Program-made: the position numbers and the translations under genes
NCBI RefSeq assembly: GCF_016863655.1
Contig: NZ_BOPH01000048.1
Span: forward strand, 1 to 34,825
Reading direction: 5' to 3'
DNA from: Virgisporangium ochraceum
GTDB lineage: Bacteria; Actinomycetota; Actinomycetes; Mycobacteriales; Micromonosporaceae
Length of the DNA stretch: 34,825 bases
The notes under the pieces: generated by a model
What the model was told of the DNA's origin: nothing
The model's database searches: none
The model's input: the letters and a program-made list of their open reading frames with translations, nothing else
Shown here: one piece after another, positions 8,190 to 14,522 of the stretch
How positions within the stretch are numbered: position 1 is the stretch's first letter
How the letters are laid out: each line of letters begins with the position of its first letter

Positions 8190-10649
8190 CTACCGGCGGT
8201 GGATTCCCCGCCGGACTCCGGTGCGGCCGGCGAACCGGGTCGCGAAACCGCTGGCGAGCAGCAGGATGCCGGTGAGCAGGATCGTGACGATCGGCGCGCC
8301 GGTGATCGCGAGCCCGCCGCTGCCGCCACCGCTACCGCCGCCGCCACCCGTGGTGGTCGACCCCGCGATCGTGACACCGAGCGCCAGCACCCGCGAGGCA
8401 CCGTCCGGGTCGATGCCCATCGACGTGATCGTGTGCGACCCGCTCAGGTTCGACGGGATCGTGACCGCCTTGCTGAACGCGCCGGCCTGGTCGGTCATGA
8501 CCGTGCCGAGACTGTGCGGCGACGAGTAGATCACGATGGTGACCTCGCTGTTCGGGGCGAAGCCGGTACCGCTGATCGTGATCGTCTCGCCCGGGTCGGG
8601 CGTGGTCGAACCGGCCGGCGCCGACAGGGTGCCGTCGGACTCCGGCGGCCCGTCCTGCGGGATCGCCGGCGGGGCCGACGGGGTCACCTTGACCGCCTCG
8701 GTGTCGGACGCGGTGCCGTCGCTGAGCGCGGCCTTCACCTTGACCGCGTAGGTGGCGCCGTTCTCCAGCCCGGTGAGGGTGTGTGTCCCCGTGCCGGCGC
8801 CCTGCACCTGCGCGGTCTGCGGCTGGCCGTCCTCCTTGGTGTAGGTGACGACGTAGCCGGTGATGCCGGTGGCCGGCGTGATCGGCGTCCACGTGACGGT
8901 CGCGGTGCCGTCGTCGGGCGTCACCTTCAGCCCGGACGGACCGGCCAGCGCCGGGACCGCCTCGCTGTCGGTGCCCGCGATCGCCGACGTGCCGACGCTG
9001 TTCCTCGCCTTGACGCTCACCGAGTACTCCGCGCCCGGCACGCCCGTGAACGTGCACGAGGAGCCCGTGTACAGGGTGCTCGAGTCACCGGAGCCCATCT
9101 GTCCCGTGCAGGGGACGGCGTCCTGCTGGCCCTCGCGGTGCACGGTCACCTGGTAGCCCTGGATCGGCGCGCCGCCGGTGCCGTGCGGCGTCCAGGAGAC
9201 GGTCACGGTGCGCCCCTCGACGGCGATCGACGCGGTCGGCGCCGCCGGCGGCATCATGCGGGTCACCGTGGTCATCGTCGACCAGCCCACGCTGTTGTGC
9301 GCCCGGGCCTTCACCGTGTACGACTCGCCCTGGACGCCCTCGAACGTGCAGGTGCCGTCCGGGTACACGACCGGCGGTTGCGACGTCTTGGTGCCGGCGC
9401 ACGCCACCGCGGCGCCGTCGCCCACCGTGGTCACGGTGATCTCGTAGCCGTCGAGGTCGACGCCGCCGGTGTCGCTCGACGTGGCGGTGACCGTCACGGT
9501 GCTGCCGCTCAGCTCCGCCTTGACCGTCGGCGCGCCGGGCTCGCTCGACGCGGCCGTCGCCGTCTTCTCGGCGGACGCGGGACCGGCGCCGTGCGAGTTC
9601 CACGCCGCCACCGAGGCGGTGTACTCGACCCCCGACTCCCCCGTGATCGTGCAGGTGGTGTCGGTGCGGCCGGCCGGCTGCACGCACGCCACGTCCTCGG
9701 TGCCGCCGCCCTCCTTCGGGTGGGTCGCGGTGATCCGGTAGCCGAGGATCGCCCCGCCGCCGTCGTTCTCCGGCGCGGTCCAGCTCAGGACCAGCTTGTT
9801 GCCCTCGACGTCGATGTCGGCGAGCGTGGGCGCGCCCGGCGCCACGACCGACGCCTTCGGCGTGGCCCACCACGGCTGGCTGATCGACGGCTCGCCGCTG
9901 CCGTGGTTCGCCGCGACCTCGACCGCGTACGAGGTCTCGTTCTCCAGACCCGTGTTCACCGTGCAGGTGAGCGTGTTCGACTCGATCTCGTCGCAGTCAG
10001 GGTCGGGGACGTCGCCGCCGACCCACACGGTGTAGCTGGTCACCGTGCCGCTGTCCGGCGCGGTCCAGGTGACCGCGAGCTCGCCGTCGCCCTCGACGAT
10101 GCCGGTGATCACCGGTTCGGTGGCCGCGGGCGACGAGGAGTCCGGGTCGGGCGTCGCCTCGATGGTCGGCCTGGCGACCCGGGACGCGGCCGGTGAGGTG
10201 CTGGCCGTCGGTTCCGCGCGGTTCCGGTCACCGGTCTGCTTCCGGTCACCGGTCTGCTTCCGCGTCGGGTCGGCGATGACCTTCGCCCAGCCCTTGACCG
10301 CCGCGGACCCGGTGGACGCCGACGCCTTCGTCTTCGCTTTCGCCTTTGCGGACTCCGATGGCTTCGCCTTCTTCGTCGCCGTGCCGGACCGCTTCCCCTC
10401 GGCCGGTTCGGTCTTCGTGGCGCTCTTGCCGCCGGTGGTGTCCTTCTTCGCCGCCGACTTCGACGCGGTCGGCTTGACCTTCACCTTGACGGCGCCCGTG
10501 CCGGAGCCCGCGCCCTCGTCCGGTCTGGCGAGGGCGGGGCCGGTGAGCCCGACCCCCAGCACCACACCAGCGGCGATGATCGCCGCCGAAACCGGATGTG
10601 GACGCAGGATCCCCCGCCATCGCGTGTCGTCCCGTGAACCGATCCTCAC
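8190..10649 (-). CDS. Fn3-repeat surface protein with LAITG sorting signal
   Basis: The 819-aa exported protein has a signal peptide (about 1-41, ending PALA). A basic Ala/Lys/Thr-rich region (about 50-150, many KA/KT pairs) contains a KQTGDR tandem. Five fibronectin type III domains follow (about 178-270, 275-370, 372-468, 470-570 and 573-665), then a beta-rich domain with ISGTGFAPNSEVTI (about 680-770) and a Gly/Ser linker. The C-terminus is LAITG at 780-784, a hydrophobic helix and a basic tail, the layout of a cell-wall sorting signal. LAxTG is preferred by class E sortases of high-GC actinobacteria. It is likely an adhesive or structural wall protein; the ligand is unknown. No sortase gene is in the window. 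The start is GTG at 10649; no strong ribosome-binding site is seen. Confidence 0.88.
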   Translation of the reverse strand: MRIGSRDDTRWRGILRPHPVSAAIIAAGVVLGVGLTGPALARPDEGAGSGTGAVKVKVKPTASKSAAKKDTTGGKSATKTEPAEGKRSGTATKKAKPSESAKAKAKTKASASTGSAAVKGWAKVIADPTRKQTGDRKQTGDRNRAEPTASTSPAASRVARPTIEATPDPDSSSPAATEPVITGIVEGDGELAVTWTAPDSGTVTSYTVWVGGDVPDPDCDEIESNTLTCTVNTGLENETSYAVEVAANHGSGEPSISQPWWATPKASVVAPGAPTLADIDVEGNKLVLSWTAPENDGGGAILGYRITATHPKEGGGTEDVACVQPAGRTDTTCTITGESGVEYTASVAAWNSHGAGPASAEKTATAASSEPGAPTVKAELSGSTVTVTATSSDTGGVDLDGYEITVTTVGDGAAVACAGTKTSQPPVVYPDGTCTFEGVQGESYTVKARAHNSVGWSTMTTVTRMMPPAAPTASIAVEGRTVTVSWTPHGTGGAPIQGYQVTVHREGQQDAVPCTGQMGSGDSSTLYTGSSCTFTGVPGAEYSVSVKARNSVGTSAIAGTDSEAVPALAGPSGLKVTPDDGTATVTWTPITPATGITGYVVTYTKEDGQPQTAQVQGAGTGTHTLTGLENGATYAVKVKAALSDGTASDTEAVKVTPSAPPAIPQDGPPESDGTLSAPAGSTTPDPGETITISGTGFAPNSEVTIVIYSSPHSLGTVMTDQAGAFSKAVTIPSNLSGSHTITSMGIDPDGASRVLALGVTIAGSTTTGGGGGSGGGSGGLAITGAPIVTILLTGILLLASGFATRFAGRTGVRRGIHRR
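10222..10257. repeat. Two 18-bp tandem copies in the Fn3 gene
   Basis: TTCCGGTCACCGGTCTGC occurs twice in tandem and begins a third time. It encodes KQTGDR-KQTGDR in the basic N-terminal region and keeps frame. Confidence 0.85.
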
Positions 10650-10690
10650 ACCCGCACCCCCGTACGCGGCTCAATGTCGGTAACACGCGC

Positions 10691-10721
10691 AATCTACGGA
10701 AAGTGAGGCGCTTTCGGACAA
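10691..10721 (-). promoter_or_regulatory. Possible promoter of the Fn3 gene
   Basis: On the minus strand TTGTCC (10716-10721) and TAGATT (10691-10696) are separated by 19 nt, about 40 nt upstream of GTG 10649. The spacing is longer than ideal, so this is tentative. Confidence 0.3.
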
Positions 10722-10742
10722 GAAACCCAAATCCTGCCCGTC

Positions 10743-10920
10743 GCGCCCCTCCCCGCCGACCCGCCAGCCTCCGCCGACCCGCCCCTCTCCTCGCCGACCC
10801 GCCCCTCTCCCCGGCGACACCCCCTCCCTCCTGTCGAGACGCCCCCTTCCCCGGCCGTCACGCCCCTTTCCCCGCCGATACGCCCCTCCCTCCCGCCGAC
10901 ACGCTCCCTTCCCCGCCGAT
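10743..10920. repeat. Degenerate tandem repeat, ~9 units of 17-21 bp
   Basis: Successive units resemble ACGCCCCTTTCCCCGCCGAT, with variation in the pyrimidine tract and one or two bases of length. The last unit runs into the left arm of the palindromic element at 10910. The strand bias is extreme (almost all C/T outside the CGCCGA core). Confidence 0.75.
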
Positions 10921-10995
10921 CTTGCAGATGTGGCCCCCGAAAAATGAACACAAAAGCGCATAAAGGTGCGGCCAGGACTGCAAGATCGGCGGGGA
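10910..10995. repeat. Palindromic element with 18-bp perfect arms (REP/MITE-like)
   Basis: Arms 10910-10927 and 10978-10995 are exact reverse complements (TCCCCGCCGATCTTGCAG and its complement). They enclose 50 nt that include a second short inverted pair (TGGCC 10931-10935, GGCCA 10970-10974) and an A-rich centre, unusual for this genome. I recall similar CTGCAAGATCG palindromes between genes of Micromonosporaceae genomes but cannot verify it. It may be a REP-like or non-autonomous transposable element, or serve as terminator for the upstream synthetase gene. Confidence 0.75.
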
Positions 10996-10999
10996 GAGG

Positions 11000-11164
11000 G
11001 CGGCCGCGGGAGCGGCGGCGGGCCCGGGGCATGGGCGGCGGGGCGGGCGCGGGGCCGAGGCCGAGGCCGGGGCCGCGGGCGAGGCCGCGGCCGAGGGCGG
11101 GGGCGGGGCCGCGGCCGGGGGCGGGGGCGGGGGCGGGGCGGGGGCGGGGGCGGGGGCCGAGGGC
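11000..11164 (+). repeat. G-rich low-complexity tract, G-quadruplex-prone
   Basis: The plus strand is almost pure G/C, with many runs of four to five G separated by single C, densest at 11112-11160. It abuts the stop codon of the aspartyl-tRNA synthetase, which is transcribed from the other strand, so the G-rich strand is the template. Confidence 0.7.
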
Positions 11165-12400
11165 TTAGGGCTCCAGGCGGGTGCGGTCCCTGGGGAAGGG
11201 GGTGGCTTCGCGGACGTTCGACAGGCCCAGCAGGCGGGACACGAAGCGCTCCAGGCCCAGCGCGAAGCCGCCGTGCGGCGGCATGCCGTAGCGGAAGGCG
11301 TCGATGTAGGAGCGGTACGGGTCGAGCGGCTCGCCGCGGGCCTCCAACGCGGCCACATAGTCGGCGTACCGGTGCAGGCGCTGGCCACCCGTGACCAGTT
11401 CGACGCCGCGAAACAGCAGGTCGAAGCTGTTCGACCAGCGCGGCTCGGCCGGGTCGGGGTGCGTGTAGAACGGGCGCTTGGCCATCGGGTAGCCGGTGAC
11501 GAACAGGAAGTCGCTGCCGTGCTCGCGTCTGGCCCACTCCCCCAGGGCCCGCTCGTCGGACGGCGACAGGTCGGGCTCGTCGGGAGACGCGTCCGCCACC
11601 CGCAGCGCGTCGGGGAAGTGGATCGACGGGATCTCGGCCGGGACCTCGGGACCCGGGACCGGCGCCGCGTCGACCATTCCGGCGACCGCGTCACGGACGA
11701 CCGCCATGACGTCGCGGTGGTCCTCGACGAAGCCGAGCTCGGCGTCGAGGCTGGTGTACTGGGCCAGGTGCCGGCCGGTGTCGCTGGGCTCGGCACGGAA
11801 CACCGGCCCCACCTCGAACACCCGCTCGAACACGCCCACCATGAGCTGCTTGTAGAACTGCGGGCTCTGCGCGAGGTACGCCGGCCGGCCGAAGTAGTCG
11901 ACCGGGAAGACGTTCGCGCCGCTCTCAGTGGCCGCGGCCACCAGCTTCGGCGTGAAGATCTCGGTGAAGCCCTGCCGTTCGAGCGCTGAGCGGAAGCCTC
12001 GCGTCGCGGCGGCCGCGACCTCGAGCGCCTTCCGGCGGCCGGGATGGCGGTAGGCCAGGGGCGCGGTGTCGAGCTGGGTCGCCAGACCGACCCGCAGCTC
12101 CGGACGGAACAGCTCGAACGGGGGCGTTTCGGCCGCTCCCACCTGGTCCACCACGGGGTTCACGACCTCGACACCCGACGGCGCCACCGGGTTCGCGACC
12201 ACCGTGCCCACGACGGTGACCGCCGTCTCCTCCGGGGCGTGCGCCGGCTCCGGTATGACGACCTGGGCCAGACCGGCCCGGTCGCGCACGATCAGGAACG
12301 ACACATTCTTGAGGGTTCTCCGCCGATGCACCCAGCCGTGCAGAAGCACTTTTTCGCCCACGTGGGCGGGGAGTTCGGTGGAGAGGACGCGTTGCGGCAT
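11165..12400 (-). CDS. aspS2: Archaeal-type aspartyl-tRNA synthetase, probably non-discriminating
   Basis: This class II synthetase attaches Asp to tRNA. The 411-aa length and the lack of the bacterial insertion mark the archaeal/AspS2 type. An OB-fold anticodon domain (about 1-100) has GWVHRRRTL. The catalytic core has YLAQSPQFYKQ, motif 2 FRAEPSDTGRHLAQYTSLDAE and motif 3 GFALGLERF near the C-terminus. H25 and P74 match the residues I recall for archaeal-type enzymes that also charge tRNA-Asn (discriminating ones have Trp and Lys), so Asp-tRNA(Asn) formation for GatCAB is possible. The ATG at 12400 follows AGGAGG at 8 nt and is controlled by a T-box leader. It lies on the opposite strand between lipB and lipA, which suggests insertion, possibly by transfer. 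An AsnRS is unlikely given the GAC specifier. Confidence 0.9.
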   Translation of the reverse strand: MPQRVLSTELPAHVGEKVLLHGWVHRRRTLKNVSFLIVRDRAGLAQVVIPEPAHAPEETAVTVVGTVVANPVAPSGVEVVNPVVDQVGAAETPPFELFRPELRVGLATQLDTAPLAYRHPGRRKALEVAAAATRGFRSALERQGFTEIFTPKLVAAATESGANVFPVDYFGRPAYLAQSPQFYKQLMVGVFERVFEVGPVFRAEPSDTGRHLAQYTSLDAELGFVEDHRDVMAVVRDAVAGMVDAAPVPGPEVPAEIPSIHFPDALRVADASPDEPDLSPSDERALGEWARREHGSDFLFVTGYPMAKRPFYTHPDPAEPRWSNSFDLLFRGVELVTGGQRLHRYADYVAALEARGEPLDPYRSYIDAFRYGMPPHGGFALGLERFVSRLLGLSNVREATPFPRDRTRLEP

Positions 12401-12401
12401 G

Positions 12402-12619
12402 ATCGGCACCTCCTGTTCGACTGCAACGCCGTCCCAGGGGGTGCGGACGAGTGGGGCCTCGCGGTACCACCGCACCTTCGCCCTTGCTGTTCAAGGGCCT
12501 CTTGTACTGCTACGGCTCGGGAGTGTCTTCACACCTGGACACCAGACCGCCCTCCCAGCTACCGGCGGCTCTCTCGGCTGGCGTGACCAGGCGCTACTCG
12601 GTTCCGTCAGCGCCGTTGG
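12402..12619 (-). promoter_or_regulatory. Translational T-box riboswitch, specifier GAC (Asp)
   Basis: Read on the minus strand, Stem I carries the GAGTA motif (12595-12599). The specifier loop TGAA-GAC-A-CTCCCGAGC has codon GAC at 12525-12527. Stem III (12480-12498) is a 6-bp hairpin. The antisequestrator pairs GTGCGG (12470-12475) with CCGCAC (12441-12446) around the 7-nt T-box bulge TGGTACC (12463-12469), and GCGAG (12458-12462) with CTCGT (12447-12451). The competing structure pairs GCACCCCCT (12436-12444) with the Shine-Dalgarno AGGAGGTGC (12406-12414), 8 of 9 bases. Uncharged tRNA-Asp should free the ribosome site; charged tRNA should hide it. The bulge N is U, so a tRNA with G73 would need a G-U wobble. 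Confidence 0.93.
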
Positions 12620-12625
12620 CCGCCC

Positions 12626-12654
12626 ATGGTAGCGAGTTGTGTTACCTGTGTCGC
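12626..12654 (-). promoter_or_regulatory. Promoter of the T-box/aspS2 transcript
   Basis: GCGACA (12649-12654) and TACCAT (12626-12631) lie on the minus strand with exactly 17 nt between them. A start about 7 nt downstream would begin the T-box leader near 12619. It is back-to-back with the lipA promoter. Confidence 0.6.
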
Positions 12655-12683
12655 CTTGAAAACTTTCTGACCATGCGGCGACG

Positions 12684-12689
12684 TACGCT
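12684..12689 (+). promoter_or_regulatory. -10 element of leaderless lipA promoter
   Basis: TACGCT ends 6 nt before the lipA GTG at 12696. TTGAAA at 12656-12661 is too far (22 nt) to be an ideal -35. Confidence 0.5.
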
Positions 12690-12695
12690 GGCGGG

Positions 12696-13640
12696 GTGAC
12701 TTCCGCTGCTCCCGAGGGCCGACGGATGCTCCGCATCGAGGCCCGCAACGCCCAGACCCCGATCGAGCGCAAACCGCCCTGGATCAAGGTCAAGGCGACG
12801 ATGGGCCCGGAGTTCACCGAGCTGCACGGCCTCGTGAAACGCGAAGGCCTGCACACCGTGTGCCAGGAGGCCGGCTGCCCCAACATCTACGAGTGCTGGG
12901 AGGACCGCGAGGCCACCTTCCTCATCGGCGGCGACCAGTGCACCCGCCGGTGCGACTTCTGCCAGATCGACACCGGCAGGCCCGCCGAGTTCGACGCCGA
13001 CGAGCCCCGCCGGGTCGCCGAGTCGGTGCAGCAGATGGGCCTGAAGTACGCGACCATCACCGGCGTCGCGCGCGACGATCTTCCCGACGGCGGCGCCTGG
13101 CTGTACGCGGAGACGGTGCGGCAGATCCACGCCCTCCTGCCCGGCTGCGGCGTGGAACTTCTCATCCCGGACTTCAACGCCGAGCCGGCCCAGCTGCGCG
13201 AGGTGTTCGGGTCGGCGCCGGAGGTGCTGGCGCACAACATCGAGACCGTGCCGCGGATCTTCAAGCGCATCCGGCCGGCGTTCCGGTACGAGCGGTCGCT
13301 CGACGTCATCACCCAGGCCCGCGCCGCCGGCCTGGTCACGAAGTCGAACCTCATCCTCGGCATGGGCGAGGAGCGGGCCGAGGTGTCGCAGGCGCTTCGT
13401 GACCTGCACGCGGCCGGCTGTGAGCTGGTGACGATCACCCAGTACCTGCGGCCGACGCCGCGGCACCACCCGGTGGAGCGGTGGGTGAAGCCCGAGGAGT
13501 TCGTGGAGCTCCGGGAGGAGGCCGAGGAGATCGGCTTCGCGGGTGTGATGAGCGGGCCGCTGGTGCGGTCGTCCTACCGGGCGGGCAGGTTGTACGGCCA
13601 GGCTGTCGAGGCACGGGCGGCGGTCGTCGCCCAGGCCTGA
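12696..13640 (+). CDS. lipA: Lipoyl synthase (radical SAM)
   Basis: LipA inserts two sulfurs into protein-bound octanoyl groups, completing the cofactor that LipB begins. The 314-aa product carries both iron-sulfur cluster motifs. The auxiliary C56-x4-C61-x5-C67 (CQEAGCPNIYEC) is the sulfur donor, and the radical SAM C82-x3-C86-x2-C89 (CTRRCDFC) follows. The C-terminal RSSYRAG supplies the serine ligand of the auxiliary cluster. The SAM-binding barrel motifs (YATITGVARDDL, SNLILGMGE) are intact. GTG 12696 is set by the TACGCT 6 nt upstream. DUF4191 follows 20 nt downstream, as in other actinobacteria. Confidence 0.97.
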   Translation: MTSAAPEGRRMLRIEARNAQTPIERKPPWIKVKATMGPEFTELHGLVKREGLHTVCQEAGCPNIYECWEDREATFLIGGDQCTRRCDFCQIDTGRPAEFDADEPRRVAESVQQMGLKYATITGVARDDLPDGGAWLYAETVRQIHALLPGCGVELLIPDFNAEPAQLREVFGSAPEVLAHNIETVPRIFKRIRPAFRYERSLDVITQARAAGLVTKSNLILGMGEERAEVSQALRDLHAAGCELVTITQYLRPTPRHHPVERWVKPEEFVELREEAEEIGFAGVMSGPLVRSSYRAGRLYGQAVEARAAVVAQA

Positions 13641-13647
13641 CGCCATC

Positions 13648-13653
13648 TAGGAT
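13648..13653 (+). promoter_or_regulatory. -10 element of leaderless DUF4191-gene promoter
   Basis: TAGGAT begins 7 nt after the lipA stop and ends 7 nt before ATG 13661. No Shine-Dalgarno sequence is present. The same hexamer precedes nadE at 32941-32946. Confidence 0.55.
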
Positions 13654-13660
13654 TCTCTTC

Positions 13661-14356
13661 ATGGCGAATGCGCAGCCGGAGAAGCCGACGTTCCTCCAGG
13701 GTCTCAAGCAACTTCCCGTCGCGATGAAGTTCACCGCGAAGCGGGACAAGTTGTTCGTCCCGCTCGCCCTCGCCGCCGTCATCGTGCCGATCGGCGTCGG
13801 CGTCCTGCTCGGCGTGCTCGGGCTCGGCTGGCTGTGGATGATCGCCGCCGTCATGATGGCGCTGCTCGGCGTCATGCTCGTGCTGAACCTGCGCGCCAAC
13901 AAGGCGATGATGGCCGAGTACGAGGGTCAGCCGGGCGCCGCCGCCCAGGTGCTGCAGACCATGCGGGGAGACTGGCGGGTGCGCGCCGCGTTCGCCAGCA
14001 CCACGTCGATGGACATGGTGCACGTGGTGATCGGCCGGCCCGGCGTGATCCTGATCGGTGAGGGCAACCCGCAGCGACTCAAGTCGATGCTGGGGCAGGA
14101 GAAGCGCCGGCTCTCGAAGATCATCGGTTCCGTCGACATGCGTGAGTACATCATCGGCAACGACGAGGGCCAGCTGCCGCTGAAGAAGATCCGCACCACG
14201 TTCCTCAAGCTGCCACGCACGATCACGGGCAAGGAGGTGAACGCGTTGGAGACGCGGCTCACCGCGCTCGCCGCGCGCACCCAGCTGCCCAAGGGCGCGA
14301 TTCCGAAGAACATGCGGCCGCCGAAGGGGGCATTCCGCGCGATGCGCGGTCGGTGA
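13661..14356 (+). CDS. DUF4191-family membrane protein
   Basis: The 231-aa protein has two adjacent membrane helices (about 27-70, rich in Val/Leu/Gly/Met). A cytoplasmic C-terminal domain follows, with VVIGRPGVILIGEG, KSMLGQEKRRLSKIIG and a basic tail (NMRPPKGAFRAMRGR). The family is conserved in actinobacteria next to lipA and glnA; its function is unknown to me. In Streptomyces an RDD-family membrane gene lies between this and glnA, and it is absent here. The open frame extends to 13481 inside lipA, but ATG 13661 is right: family sequence begins there and TAGGAT lies 7 nt upstream. Confidence 0.88.
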   Translation: MANAQPEKPTFLQGLKQLPVAMKFTAKRDKLFVPLALAAVIVPIGVGVLLGVLGLGWLWMIAAVMMALLGVMLVLNLRANKAMMAEYEGQPGAAAQVLQTMRGDWRVRAAFASTTSMDMVHVVIGRPGVILIGEGNPQRLKSMLGQEKRRLSKIIGSVDMREYIIGNDEGQLPLKKIRTTFLKLPRTITGKEVNALETRLTALAARTQLPKGAIPKNMRPPKGAFRAMRGR

Positions 14357-14385
14357 TCATGCCAGCGTTTTAAGATCAGGTCGCT

Positions 14386-14423
14386 GAAACACGGTCGAAA
14401 CAATCGAGACACGGCCGGGCAAC
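14386..14423 (+). promoter_or_regulatory. GlnR-type operator before glnA (four 11-bp-phased boxes)
   Basis: GAAAC (14386), GAAAC (14397), GACAC (14408) and GCAAC (14419) form GAAAC-n6-GAAAC-n6-GACAC-n6-GCAAC with perfect 11-bp phasing. The actinobacterial GlnR consensus is GTnAC-n6-GAAAC repeated, so two to three units fit well. The array ends 10 nt before a possible -10 element, TAGCTT (14434-14439). GlnR should set glnA transcription by nitrogen supply. Confidence 0.7.
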
Positions 14424-14433
14424 GCCTCCGCCA

Positions 14434-14439
14434 TAGCTT
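14434..14439 (+). promoter_or_regulatory. Possible -10 element of glnA
   Basis: TAGCTT lies 10 nt after the last GlnR-like pentamer and about 83 nt before the glnA GTG, giving a leader of about 75 nt. There is no good -35, as expected for an activator-dependent promoter. Confidence 0.45.
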
Positions 14440-14522
14440 CCTAAGCAGCTTGTTTGTCGCCGAGGGAGGCGACGGGCGGAGCAGATTGAGTTCACCTACG
14501 AGCACGAAGCCTGGAGGACCGC

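Larger units (their letters stand above)
10650..11164. other. 515-bp non-coding spacer of low complexity
   Basis: No credible gene lies here; open frames such as 10966-11394 encode only Gly/Arg repeats from the G-rich tract. The spacer holds, left to right, a possible promoter for the Fn3 gene, a degenerate C-rich tandem repeat (10743-10920), a palindromic element with 18-bp arms (10910-10995) and a long G-rich tract (about 11000-11164). Confidence 0.7.

Noticed and set aside
10743..10920. CRISPR-like interpretation of the C-rich tandem repeat
   Set aside because: Units are contiguous and degenerate with no unique spacers.
10966..11394. Open frame encoding a long Gly-Arg repeat
   Set aside because: It arises from the G-rich tract and runs into aspS2 on the opposite strand; it has no ribosome site and no plausible start.
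12481..12660. Attenuator leader peptide upstream of aspS2
   Set aside because: There is no short frame rich in Asp codons; the T-box architecture explains the leader.
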